A stretch of DNA of 64,000 nt, taken from the NCBI GenBank assembly GCA_947095585.1, contig OX352761.1, forward strand, positions 19,979,277 to 20,043,276. The letters run 5' to 3'. The notes beneath the pieces are model-generated. The model was given only the letters and a program-made list of their open reading frames with translations. It was not told where the DNA came from and ran no database searches. This stretch comes from Nephrocerus scutellatus (taxonomy: Eukaryota > Arthropoda > Insecta > Diptera > Pipunculidae). The position numbers and the translations under genes were made by a program. Numbering within the stretch: the first letter of the stretch is position 1; every line of letters starts with the position of its first letter. Shown piece by piece: positions 1 through 10,959 of this stretch.

Positions 1-1480
1 CTGAACTTAACTGTACGTCCGAAGATGGGCTTGAGGGTAAACTGATGAGCATTTAGAGCGCCACGAGAATTGCGGTTGAATTCAATGAGAGGTGGCATGC
101 AACTGGCTATTTCTCTTTAGCACCGCTGGTGACAGAAGCGATAAAATAGTGACAAGCCGGAAACGTTCCTGCGGTGTTCAATCGAATCTATTGATTTCGC
201 AATGTTTTTGTCACCGATAAATTTTATCGCGTTGGTTTAGGCGCACCAGACCAGATATGAGAGTTTTACTCAAGCTTAGTTCGAATAAAAGCCTTGTAGA
301 TAGTAGCCAGTGGGCGCCATGGCTCAGTGGATAAGTGCATAGACTTCTGAGCAGGATGTTCGCAGGATGTTTTCACGGTCCCACCTCTCGTGAATGTCTG
401 ACAAACGTCCGAGAGTAAAAACATGTCACAGAAAGCTTCCTAATTCGCGGTTCGGATCCTTAAATTGTAGGTCCCTTCCATTTGTGTGTAAAAATATACA
501 CGCAGAACACAAATGGTCGCGAGAAGCTAGGCCTTGGTCTGCAACGGTCTGTCGAGCCGAATATTATTATTATTATTATTTTAGAAAACCTAAACATTTC
601 GCAGCATTTTTGGCGACGGTGAATATGTGGTCATTCCAACGAAGCTTATCGTTAACACACATACCGAGAATTGCGAGTTTTTAAGTTTCATAGATGCAAA
701 TCCCATTCATGGATAACGGCGCCGATTTAAGAATCTGTTAGACGACAGCATTGGATTTTGGAAGCGTTAAAAGCGTTTATGTGATTTATTTTAGAATTGA
801 AACCGTTCAAGACAAGTTCAAAAGATAGCTTCTAGTCTAATGAAGCAGTTTTTTATCAACTCCATAAGCACGCATTTTTTAGATTATAGAGCTTGATGCC
901 AAACTCTGTCATATGCCTTGAAAATATCGAGTGCATCAGCTTTGCTTTCACCAAATTGATGCAAATACCGGTTCCGGTATTCGGTGAGTTACACCATCAA
1001 ATCACCAGTAGAACTTTGCCCATGAAAACCATACTGCCGGTCACTGAAGATTTCGTTAATTTCAAGATATTTAATCAGATGATAATTGATCAGCGTTACC
1101 ATGACCTTGGAAAGAATGGATGGGTCGGTAGGAAGAAGGAGACGACAGCTCACCTTTTTTGGCTACGGTCTGAATAAAAGCTGTTTTCCAACTTCTCGGA
1201 AAGTGTCCAGAAGAATAGGATAGATGGAAAAGCTAACTCAATTGTAATGCCAGCTTGGAAAATACCTCTTCAAAACTAATGGGGAAATATCATCTGGCCC
1301 AGCGGATTTGTGAGTGTTTACATTTGAAACTCTAGCAACAGCACGAGAACGAATGTAAATCTGTCCCATAGAGTGTTCAATACGTGCAGGTGCAGACGGC
1401 AGAAATTCTCTCACACCAATAAGGATGATGTTTGTGATGGTTGTTATCGTGAAATAATAGCGACCAGTTAAGCTCCCAAA
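1..1480 (-). mobile_element. Decayed non-LTR retrotransposon, family C (jockey/CR1-like), split by a SINE
   Basis: On the minus strand this reads as broken reverse-transcriptase and thumb-domain sequence. It matches, piece by piece, the plus-strand copy at 39.19-40.06 kb and the fragments near 20.6 and 44.8 kb. At 1180-1480 the reverse complement carries the finger-region text (a GPDGI-like block and the motif around a conserved Trp-Lys). At 590-700 it reads DKLRWNDHIF and AKCLGF, and at 270-310 LATIYKAF, which are typical of the region after the polymerase domain. There are many stops and frameshifts, so the copy is dead. Positions 1-60 match the element's 3' end. The RT-type assignment is firm; the clade name is inferred from memory. 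Confidence 0.75.
311..580 (+). mobile_element. tRNA-derived SINE, copy 1
   Basis: The head has an A-box-like TGGCTCAGTGG but a damaged B box. The body is shared with three other copies in this window (16.9, 29.6 and 49.9 kb), and the tail is a run of ATT repeats. It sits inside the family C LINE, between the segments coding AKCLGF and LATIYKAF. No clean target-site duplication is visible, and a few LINE codons seem missing at the junction. Confidence 0.8.
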
Positions 1481-1799
1481 GAAGTTGTTAATGCCGTCCC
1501 AATTAGCTTTCTCGTATTGTCATTCGGTTTTTTGGGAGTTTTTTTTTGGCAGTTGGACGAGAATCCACTGATCTTTGATCATATTTGGCACTTAAATCGG
1601 GTTTTGTATTTTTTGTTATTGAATTGATGTACATTTTTTTCTGTAAAAACGGAAAAATATTCTTACATATAATTATAGTCGTACATGTATTTAGCTAAAA
1701 GCTGGGCAGATTAATAATCTATTATTTTATTTTTCTTATTTGGTAATAATAGCCTAAATATATGTTTTTGAGGTCGTGCCTATTTCAAAGCATTTTATC
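1481..1799. other. AT-rich stretch with no recognisable gene
   Basis: No open frame of note, repeat unit or motif is recognised here. It separates the family C LINE from the CACACG-rich repeat. Confidence 0.5.
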
Positions 1800-3300
1800 T
1801 TTTCCACGCATCACACGCGCCACACGCGACTCGTGCCATTGAGCGACTCACAAATTTTCAGGCTTCTAAGTCGTGTGGAAGAGTGTGGAAGCAGGTTTCC
1901 GCACTGGATCCTCCTGTACAGACCACATAAACACCCTGCGGATCCTTTTTGAACAGTGCGTTAAATTCCGGTCACCACTTCACCTACTGTTCATCGATTT
2001 TGAGAAGGCGTTTGACAGTGTCAACAGACAGTTTATCTGGCTCGCCTTGCGCAGGAGAGGTATACGCGATAAACTAATAGCTATTATTAAAGCAACCTAT
2101 GATGGCTCTAAATGTCATGTGCTGCATAGAGGAAAGCTGTCAGAGGAATTCGAGATCCTAAGTGGGGTACGACAAGGTTGTATATTATCGCCGATACTTT
2201 TTTGTTGGTGATTAGCGATGTACTTCGCGCAGCTTTATCTACTGGAAACGGAGGAATTCGTTGGACTCTTACATCTCAACTCAAACATCTGGATTACGCT
2301 GACGACGTTTGTTTACTCTCACACAGAATTATGGAGCTGCACCAAATGACAACAAATGTGGAGAGGGAGGCAAATGTTGCGGGTTTGAAGATAAATACTG
2401 CCAAAACAAAATTCTTCAACCTCTGCACAAAATCAGTAACTCAAGTTAACATTGCTGGACAGCCGGTAGAGAGAGTAGAGAGTTTCCAATATCTTTGGAG
2501 TATTGTCTCGACCGAAGGTGGAACCGAACAGGACATTGTCAACCGAATCGGCAAAGCAAAATCGGTGTTTGGAATGATGTCCATGATATGGCGAAGCAAT
2601 GCGATCAGTTTAAACACCAAGCTGCGACTGTTCCGCTCAAATGTTGAATCTGTGCTGTTGTATGGGTGCAGCACTTGGAAGGTGACCGCTACTATCACAA
2701 AAATATTAAGGGTTTTCTGGCCTAACCGTATCTCTAACGAACATCTTTACCAGAGAACGGGTCAGGAACAACCATCCAACGACGGAAGTGGCAGTGGATT
2801 GGTCATACACTCCGAAAAGGCGACAGTTCCATAGCAAACTACACAATGCGATGGAACCCGTTATCTCAGGATGGTAGAAGAACGGGTCGTCTGAGAAATA
2901 CATGGCGCAGAACAGTTGAGTCACGGCAATTGGGAAAGAGTTGGAGAGAGCTGAAGCTCATTGCCAGGAACCGCACGCGATGGCGCGTAGGCGTAGTAGA
3001 GGCCCTAGGACCCACGAGGGGATATAGGACACAATGAATCAAAATCAAGTCGTGTGGTTAAAAAGGACCTCAAAAAGCGAGAAAATGGCGGCAATTTCAA
3101 CCATCGCACGCGCCACATGCGAAACGTGACACACGTCACACAAGGAATATAAAAAATACTATTTGGGACTTAGACACTGACACAATTTCAGATCTCTATC
3201 TAGGTCGAGTAAATGGTGGTTAAAAAGGACTTTAAAGTAGTTGAAAATACAGACAAAAGGGGGTCAAGTCAAGTTACATAAAAGTTTTTAAAAAAATCTT
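1800..3300 (+). repeat. CACACG-rich dispersed repeat, interrupted by a LINE
   Basis: The left part (1800-1878) has alternating ACGCGCCACAC and ACGCGTCACAC-like blocks, then a TCAGGCTTCTAAGTCGTGTGG stretch. The right part (3047-3300) resumes with the same GTCGTGTGG, then TTAAAAAGGACCT and more CACGCGCCAC blocks. Related pieces lie at 35.1, 35.4 and 36.4 kb, and on the minus strand near 38.9 kb. The repeat has no coding capacity that I can see. Its class is unknown. Confidence 0.65.
1879..3046 (+). mobile_element. 5'-truncated non-LTR retrotransposon, family A (RTE/CR1-type), with target-site duplication
   Basis: It codes the reverse-transcriptase core: FIDFEKAFDSV, a SGVRQGCILSP block, the catalytic LDYADDVCLLS, a SNVESVLLYGCSTW block, and near the end WIGHTLRK-like and GRLRNTWRR blocks. 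Frameshifts lie near 2200, 2710 and 2820, so it is not functional. Both sides carry the same 11 bases AAGTCGTGTGG (1868-1878 and 3047-3057), a direct target-site duplication. The 3' end is a short GAATCAAAATC-type tail instead of poly(A), as is common in RTE-like elements. The clade is inferred. Confidence 0.85.
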
Positions 3301-4240
3301 GTGTTGCAAAGAAACTAGCCGGCCATTTCACAACGAATTACTATTAAACAAATTTATGCTGACATACCAAGCTGAATATTGAAGACAATGAACCAAACAT
3401 AAAAATTGCTTTACGTGCGACTTTTCCGCACCATTAAATTCCGAATAAATCTCATGATCCTATACACTGTTCTTTTGTTTGATTTTTTTGCGGTCATGCA
3501 AACAAATGGAGAATGTGAGGTTGGATATACTCGTAGACAAAACCATCAAATAAGTTATTAAGATTCTGTACCGTGCGTTCTGCTGCTTGCTCTGAGCTTA
3601 GTCATACCCGGTAGAGATAAAATTAGTGAGCATCAGCGAATATTACGCCCCCGCCCATCTGCAATAATATTTAAGATTACAAAGTTGAAAAAAATTAGAG
3701 GATTTATATAGATATTCAATATTTGTAATTACTTTGTTTATATATTTGCTTTCCTTAGCTTTGTGTAGACACTCATTATAAGCATAAATAATAATATTAA
3801 TACTAGTTGTAAATGATCAACAGGTTAATAAAATATTGTTGATATATTTAACGATTATTATCTTCGTTGTTTATTTAACACAACATAGTAGATTGCTGTT
3901 TTTGTCACTCTTTGCATATAAATTATGCATAATATTTTACCCTAATGGCTAATTATATTTCATTTAAATTTTTGTGTTTGTGTAAGCGTATATTTGTTAC
4001 TGTAACTCTATTGGACTGATGAAACGTTTACGTTGCGTCCGCACTACAATAAAGGCTGATTATGGTCGGAACCATACAGTACGCAGTACGGAGTTAATAA
4101 CCTTTTTTCTAATAATTACATGCAACTGTCTTGAATATCAAAACGGATTGAACGACGCCAATACTGATAACATTACGATCGTAACCACCCACGATCCTAA
4201 CCAACAATGATAGTAACCCACCCTCGATTTGTTGTCATCT
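3301..4240. other. AT-rich stretch with no gene seen
   Basis: Only short AT-rich runs are visible. The open frame at 4019-4210 has no recognisable motif and is most likely chance. Confidence 0.5.
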
Positions 4241-4244
4241 CATA

Positions 4245-4542
4245 AAAGGTGGACATGGTAGAGCAATAAAAAGAGTTCCAGCAAAAAGGATTCACATGCG
4301 AATAATTTTATCTGCTATGAACTAGAAGAATACAAAAGGCTGACCGATGCGGAGTTCTCCCAAAAAGTCTGGGATACAATGCAACTTACAAAGCGTTGCG
4401 AATTCCTTAAGAGCAATGTGAATCTGATTGCGGTTCTGAAACCTGGTGAAGTTCAAGATAATAGCTCCAAAACATGGTTTTTGAACGATTCAACCGCTTC
4501 TTCAGGCGATAAATTCGATCAATTCAATTCGATCGTTTGAGT
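4245..4542 (+). other. Unidentified open frame of about 98 codons abutting the mariner
   Basis: A stop-free plus frame ends at a TGA at 4540-4542. It has a protein-like, charged composition (for example ELEEYKRLTDAEF and KVWDTMQLTKRCEF). It has no obvious start. Its last 70 bases overlap sequence that, on the other strand, is the end of the mariner transposase. I do not recognise the family. It could be a remnant of a retroposed gene or TE protein, or chance. Confidence 0.3.
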
Positions 4543-5509
4543 GCTCAAATACTCGCATGTTTAATGTGATGTGTGTGAGCTCGCATTATAGTGATGCAAA
4601 ATGATTCGCCGTTTTGGGTTGTTTTCTCTCAATTTGTTGAAAACCTCAGCAAACAAATGGTCGTATATATACCAAGCTGAATTCACCGTCTTTTGATTTT
4701 CAAGAGCCACAGTAGCCACACGACCGGGTTTCGTGAAGAAACACGCCTATTTGCTTCGCAACGCTCCGAGCTCGCACAACTTTTGTTGGAGTTTCTTCGA
4801 ATTGGAAGACCCAAACAGTCGATTGTCCTTTTCTTTCCGGCTCATATGTAAATATCCATGACTCGTCACCTCGTCACGCTCTTGTATACGTTTTTGGAAG
4901 TACCTTCAACGAATTTTTCAAGCATTTGGCGGCACCAATCGACAAAAAAAGCGTCTGTCAAAAAATGTGAAATCCAACGTGCACATAGCTTCTACACCTT
5001 TAAATGTTCATGTAAGATCGTATATACGCTGGTGTTACTAATCCTAGGCATGCCTCGATTTCCCGATAAGTCACATGACGATCCTCTTCAATCAGTTTTC
5101 TCACAGCATCGATCTTTTCTGGCACAACAGCTGTTTTTGGACGACCTTTACGAGGCTCGTCTTTGAGTGAACGTCGTTGGCGTTCAAATTCATTGTACCA
5201 ATTATAAACACTAGCCAAGGATGGTGCTTCGTCGCTAAAAGTCGAATGAAGTGATTCGTAGCACTGTTGTTTAGAAAGCCCCTTTCGAAAATCGAAAAAA
5301 ATCATCACACGAAAATTTTCACGCGATAATTCCATTTTTTCACTGAATTCAATTTTTCAAGTAAATACAAAACAATGTTGCGATGCGAACTGACAGATTA
5401 CTTTGAGAAACATAACCTCCAAAAATGTTAAACTTTTTGACTGACATAGAGATTTACATCGGAAAACACTAGTATTACCATTTTCTAAAAACATTTACGG
5501 CACCCCTCG
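4445..5509 (-). mobile_element. Inactive mariner element, internally deleted
   Basis: The N-terminal part (about 5335-5000) reads as a mariner transposase. It has a helix-turn-helix region, SVYNWYNEF, then DEPRKGRPK and a second HTH around YREIEACLG. After a deleted or scrambled stretch, the C-terminal part resumes at about 4790-4450 with ACFFTKPGRVATV and NSAWY, the block around RRIILHH.NASSH, and EEAVESFKNHVLEL. At the site of the second catalytic Asp (HHDNASSH in the family) the codon reads Tyr. The first Asp region is missing. A likely end is CGAGGGGTGCC next to TA at 5505-5511. The copy is dead. Confidence 0.85.
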
Positions 5510-5511
5510 TA

Positions 5512-5934
5512 TTACCAAGTTTTGTCACCCTGTGACTTATTTCTGTTTACAAATTTAAATAATACTCTTAATTGACGCCATTTGGGTACTCTGACCGCGA
5601 CGGACCAATTAAAAGTCGTTAATCCTACTTACTTACTTGCATCCCAAGCATTTTAAAAGGGATAAAGTTGATTTGTAAATTAAAATAATAATGTCTTTTA
5701 AGGAAAAAGTCCTTTTACTTTTTTGACATAACATGTACCGCATGATTCTTTGTTCAACCGCGGTTTCATCTATATATAAAATAGAGAATTTATGTGTATA
5801 GTTGTATATATATTTGTGCCTAACTAAGTCTGTTTGGTTAAACTTGGTATACATATTAGTTACTATCTGGAATCAAATATAGGTGGTGGGGGTAGCACGT
5901 GTTTTGGCTGGGGAAGGCGTGGCTGCCGATATTA
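5512..5934. other. Spacer with no feature seen
   Basis: AT-rich sequence between the mariner and the tandem repeat. No gene or repeat is recognised. Confidence 0.4.
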
Positions 5935-6490
5935 GTGTCGGACCCACCGTTTTCGGTATCGCCGAGACGAATAGTGCTGGTAGCTGAGTTGAATGGTGAT
6001 AGTAAGACAGCTCTTAGGGGGATAGGGTCGATAACTGAGGAAGGGGGGTGACCGATATTAGTGTTGATTCAGTGGTTTTCGGGGTCGCTGAGTTAAATGG
6101 TGATGGTAAGACAATTCTAGGATGATGGGGTCGATAACTGAGGAGGGGGGTGGGGGTGGTGACTGATATTAGTGTCGATTCTATGGTTTACGGGGTAGCT
6201 GAGTTGTATGGGGATGGGGTCGATAACTGAGTGGGGGGGGAGTGACCGTATTAGTGCCGATTCTATAGTTTTCGGGGTCGCAGAGTTGAATGGTGATGGT
6301 AAGACAGCTCTATTGGGATAAAGTCGATAACTGAGGGGGAGGGGTGACCGATATTAGTGTCGATTCTATGGTTTTCGGAGTCGCTGATTTGAATGGTGAT
6401 GGTAAGACAATTCTAGGGGGATGGGGTCGATACCTGAGGGGAGACCAATATTGGTGTCGATCTCATAGTTTTCGGGGTCGCTGAAAGGAA
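5935..6490 (+). repeat. Tandem repeat, unit about 103 bp, five to six copies
   Basis: The marker GTCGATAACTGAGG (with small changes) recurs at about 6027, 6130, 6219, 6323 and 6426, giving spacings of 103, 89, 104 and 103 bases. Each unit also has a GATATTAGTGTCGATTC block, a GGTTTTCGGGGTCGC block and a GGTGATGGTAAGACA block. The strand is G-rich. The array ends exactly where Helitron-derived sequence begins. Confidence 0.85.
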
Positions 6491-7486
6491 TAGTGATGTT
6501 TAGAAAGATACTCGGCGACCATTTGGTGACGAATTTGGGGGTGAGGACATTGTCGCCCCTTCTTCAAATTGGAAAAAGTCCATTAGTAGCCATGTTTTAT
6601 GGTAATATTAAATTGACATGGATTTTTAAAATCTGGCGCAGAACTAATAAATTCCTTTTATCCGGCTGTTTCTCAAAACTATCACATTTTGAACTGGTTG
6701 CGAGAAGGGGCCATTCTTGCTGCTAAACCCCGACATAAACAATCAAATACTTGCCATGTTAATAGGCAAAGTCAATGAATATAAGTGTATCGATACCGTT
6801 GTAGATATTGCTGAGGAAGTTAATTTTCTAACTGAGTTCCTAACCTCACTTGATTCGTCTGGATTGCCACCACATCGTCTTACAGTGGGATCTCCAATTA
6901 TTTTACTATGGAATCTCGACACGCCAAAACTTCACAACGGCACAAGGTTGTGCGTAAAGGAGATGCTGGGCAATATAATTGAAGCGATTAACTTGACAAA
7001 AAAGGGACAGTGTGAATCAGTTTTTATCCCACGAATAGCACTCATTTCGACGGATCTACCTTTTAAATTTAAGAGATTGGAATGTCCAGTCAAACCTGCG
7101 TTTTCTATGACGATCAATAAGTCGGACAGTTTATTAAGTACTGCGGAGTATAGATTTGATCTCGCCATGCTTTTCCACGGACAACTTTATTTTGCTTGCT
7201 CTGGGATGGGTTAACCTAAGAGTTTATTTATTCTCGCTGTTGACGGTGAAAATAAAAACATTGTATACAACCAAGTTTTGCTTTAAATTAATATTATGTA
7301 TGTTTTTCTAACTTTATTTTATAATTTGAATACTATAGCTATAATTTTAAATATATTTTTTAAAATAAATTTGGTTAATAAAAACTGCAATTTTACCTTA
7401 TAGATAGATATAATTCTTTTATCTACCCCTGCCTAATAGAAGATTGGGATAAATAAATACCTGGGCAACGCCGGGTAATCAGCTAG
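6491..7486 (+). mobile_element. Helitron 3' part: Pif1-like helicase remnant and hairpin terminus
   Basis: At 6717-7214 the plus strand reads the C-terminal part of a Helitron Pif1-type helicase: VNFLTEFLTSLDSSGLPPH, VGSPIILLWNLDTPKL with NGTRL, FIPRIALI, FKRLECPVKPAFSMTINKS, and HGQLYFACS. Upstream (6670-6730) a second frame reads WLREGAILAAK, a normal Helitron block. The helicase tail is followed by a GC-rich hairpin at 7459-7476 (ACCTGG, loop GCAACG, CCGGGT) and CTAG at 7483-7486. That is the standard Helitron 3' end. Frameshifts show it cannot be active. The Rep domain is absent. Confidence 0.88.
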
Positions 7487-8560
7487 ATTTATTATAAAAT
7501 TAGAATTGCAAGTTCAGATTTAGTTTATTAATCGAACAATAAAGTTCAACTTTTTTCATTTAAGTTAAAGGGTCGCGTTTTATTTGAAAATCTCATTCTG
7601 GCAATTGTGGTCGGAATTAAAACTTAAATTTTTAAGTAACTTTAGTTAAGTTACTCTTTTATATGGTGGCTGTCTCTGCAAACAGGTTGGATCTTCTGTT
7701 CTGCAAGATGCACTATAAAATCTTATCTACGGAGCTCTTAGTCCAAAGGAGAATAGAAAAGCAGAAGAAGATTTATTAAACTTATAATCTCGTTGATGGA
7801 TATTAAACTTCTTAAAGCAAATTATATATTAAAAATAATTTTTCATAATTTTATTTTATATCATATCTTTGATATCCGCTGGCATAATCATTAGAAATCG
7901 CTTGTAAATACATACAATAATTATGATGGGTTTAGTTTCAATTTGCAAAATATTCAAACAAAATGAACGTTCAATGCTCAAAGTAGAAAGTTTGTGGGTA
8001 CGTTGGAACGCGAGTATCTCTTTGCATGGTTTTTTTTTAAAATCTCATCTGATGCAGGGATTTATATTTCAACTTTTACCTCAATGGTTACACATACTCG
8101 TATATAAGAAGTGCTACTGTTTTTATTCAATTAGTAACTGAGCATCGATTAACTGACAATAAAAGCAATGATAAATTTATTACTTATGCTTTGCTTATAT
8201 GAAATCTTAATGTTTGGAGCAGTGCCAAAGTAAAATAGAAATATTATTTTTGCAAATGCTAATTTAGGTTAATGTTTTTAATACACATAAAGTATCTTAT
8301 GTGTGTACTTGCAATTGTGAATAAAATAATATTGTTAAAGCAAAATTTAAATTTTTCCTTCTCTCAAACAACGTGGTAATTTTTTTGTAAGAATTTCCAC
8401 ATCACAAGAAGAAGCCCATTAACGATAAATAATAGCGAAAAGACCACATCTTTGCGGCATTGCTGCGATTTCTAAGAAAACAATAGTGGGAACATTTTAC
8501 GTATACTTATAGTATACGTTAATTTATTATTTTTATTAAAGTAATTGTCCATGGGAAAGT
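7487..8560. other. AT-rich stretch with no gene seen
   Basis: Apart from scattered AT-rich runs, nothing is recognised. The short open frame at 7923-8141 has no motif. Confidence 0.5.
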
Positions 8561-9100
8561 TTAAGACGGGAGCAATGCTCCATCTGGATAAGAGCTTTTT
8601 TCCACAGCTCTTGTGTTTCTAAAGTCAATATCGTCTGCGTAAGCGTAAGCGTATCTGGATGTTTTTCTTGCCGTAATATCACAGTTTCGGATCCAACGTA
8701 AGGTTGAGCACGCAGGCCGGTCCATCTCTTTGTCGTAGCCCGTTATAGATTTTGAATGGATTTTATAGTGATCCGGAAATCTGTATTTAGCTTTGTCAGT
8801 TTATTTGGGATGTCTCTTATAGCGTTTTTAACTTCTACGCTGCCCATGCTAGGCGGCTTTAATGTCTATAAACAGATGGTGCAGTGAGTTTTGGAACTCT
8901 AGGAAAATTGTCATCACCTGCCTAAAGATAAAAACCTAATCAGTCGTTGATTTGCCTGGGATGAAGCCTAACTCGTATGGTCCGACTATTTGAATTGAGG
9001 GACCAATGTTAGATCTTCTACTCGCAGACGTGGCCACCATGTACTTTGTTTTGCTCTCATTTATGTGCAGCCCCAGATTTCGTGCCGCCTGCTCGATCTA
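8561..9100 (-). mobile_element. Second, truncated RT segment of LINE family B
   Basis: This stretch repeats, in the same orientation and order, sequence found at 9100-9400. Examples are CAATATCGTCTGCGTAA, TCAGTTTATTTGGGA and CATCACCTGCCTAA, followed by a TTGATTTGCCTGGGATGAA block. It therefore lies in tandem with the next copy. Its frame is broken throughout. Confidence 0.7.
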
Positions 9101-10780
9101 GATGAAAGCTTCCTGTACAGCTCTTCGGTTTCTACCAACGATGTCAATATCGTCTGCGTAACCCAGTATCTGAATGGACGAGTATAGTCGTGTCAGTTTA
9201 TTTGGGACGCCGAATTCTCTCATGGCTTTATAAAGTTCTACTCTGGCTATGCTATCATAGGCGGATTTAAAGTCTATAAAAAAATGGTGTAGTTTTGAGT
9301 TTTGAAACTCTAGACATTTTTCCATCACCTGCCTAAGGGTGTAAATCTGATCAGTTGTTGATTTGCCTGGGATGAAACCACACTGGTATGGACCATTGAT
9401 CCCTTTATCGGTTGGGGCTCAACGCGGCACTTAACAACGTTATACCACCATAATTGCTGCAGGTTGTGATATCTCCTTTCTTATATATGGGACACAGGAT
9501 GCCTCTTCGCCAGTCTTCTGGCATCGCTTCTTCCTCCCATACTTGCACTATTATTTCATGAATTGCTTGGTGTATTGCGTGGCCTCCTGTTTTAATTAGC
9601 TCCGCTGGGATACCATCAGATCCCGGGGCCTTCTTATTTTTGAGCCGATTTATCGCTCTGCTTACTTCGTCTATGCTTGGTGGCGGCAGCATAGTGTGGT
9701 CTTCGGTCATTGTTGGAGCCTCTAATTCCTTAGTTAGCTGGCCATTAAGCAACTCATGAAAGTACTCTTCCCATCGCTCTAAGATACCTTTGAAATCGGC
9801 TATCTGATTACCCTCTTTGTCTTTGCAGTATGTGCAACGCGGTGTATATTGCGTCATACCGCGGACTCTTTGGTAGAACTTTCGCGCCTGGTGCGATCCT
9901 CGCTCTCTATACTGTTCTAGTTTACGGACGAGATTCTTCTGCTGCTGCTTTCTTTCGTCGCTGCTTTCTTTCGCCGGTGAACTGGTTTTCATATCTTCTG
10001 AGCTCTTTATATTTATCTTCGCGTGCCCGCGTTCTATGAGATTGACCATACTCGGAGCATTGCTCGGTACGTACGCAACATTCTTACGTTCAGTCGCTAG
10101 CTTACATTCGTCATCGAACCAGTCGTTTCGATCTCTACGACTACTGCCTCGGAGCTCCATACCAACAAGATAGTGGTCCGAGTCGACGTTGGCACCTCGG
10201 TACGTTCGTACCGTCATCAAATTCGGATTGTGGCGGCGGTCTATCAACACGTGGTCTATCTGGTTGCGAGTGGCTCCATCAGGAGATACCCAGGTGGCTT
10301 TGTGGATATTTTTACGCGCAAACCTTGTACTCGCAACGACCAAATTATTGCTTGCTGCCATCTCTATGAATCGTTGTCCATTGTCATTAGTGTTCTCGTG
10401 TAAGCTATGGGTGCCAATGTACTGCCTGAATACTGGCTCCCTATACCTATTTTGGCATTCATATCCCCCAGAATGATTTTTACGTCATACTGAGGAAAGG
10501 CATGGAGTTCCCGTTCGACTAATTCAAAGAATTCTTCTTTTTCATTGTCTGGGGAATCCTCTGAGGTGCGTGAACGTTTATGAGGCTTATGTTTTTAACT
10601 CCGCACGCGAAGGGTGCATAGCCGTCATCGCATCTCCTGAATTATATTTGGACAGGCTAGTTGTTATGCAGCTCGAGCTCTATACAGTGAGCGTACGTTC
10701 CATGAGAAAATTCTTACTGGAGGAAAATTACCAGCGGCCTCCCGGTGGCCACCAGTCAGGGATAGCTTCGGCCACATGCA
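9098..10780 (-). mobile_element. Non-LTR retrotransposon, family B (RTE-like): endonuclease plus reverse transcriptase
   Basis: On the minus strand the element starts with an APE-type endonuclease (SWNVRSLYR near 10680). It continues with an endonuclease end, NQIDHVLIDRR and VDSDHYLVG (the SDH motif), then a linker, and the RT fingers with AINRLKNKKAPGSDGIPAELIK and an EDWRRGILCPIYKKGD block. The palm follows at 9330-9100 with FIDFKSAYDSIARVEL and the catalytic LGYADDIDI. The frame breaks near 9400, and 10400-10660 needs frame changes. It is a dead copy with recognisable domain order. Confidence 0.88.
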
Positions 10781-10959
10781 TTCGGAAGCATTCTGTGTTA
10801 TTCGCCCTACTCTGCTAATGGCTGACCGCCACATATAACAATCAGATAATTTAAAAAAGTTCCTGTTGCATGTGATGTAAAAGAAGTCCATAGTCCATGG
10901 AGTCCAGGAGCATACAAATAAAACAAGGATAATATATCCAGGCAATCAATGGAGTCTGT

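Noticed and set aside
9830..10818. Plus-strand open frames in the LINE B region
   Set aside because: The minus strand carries a clear endonuclease-RT order; the plus frames are shadows.
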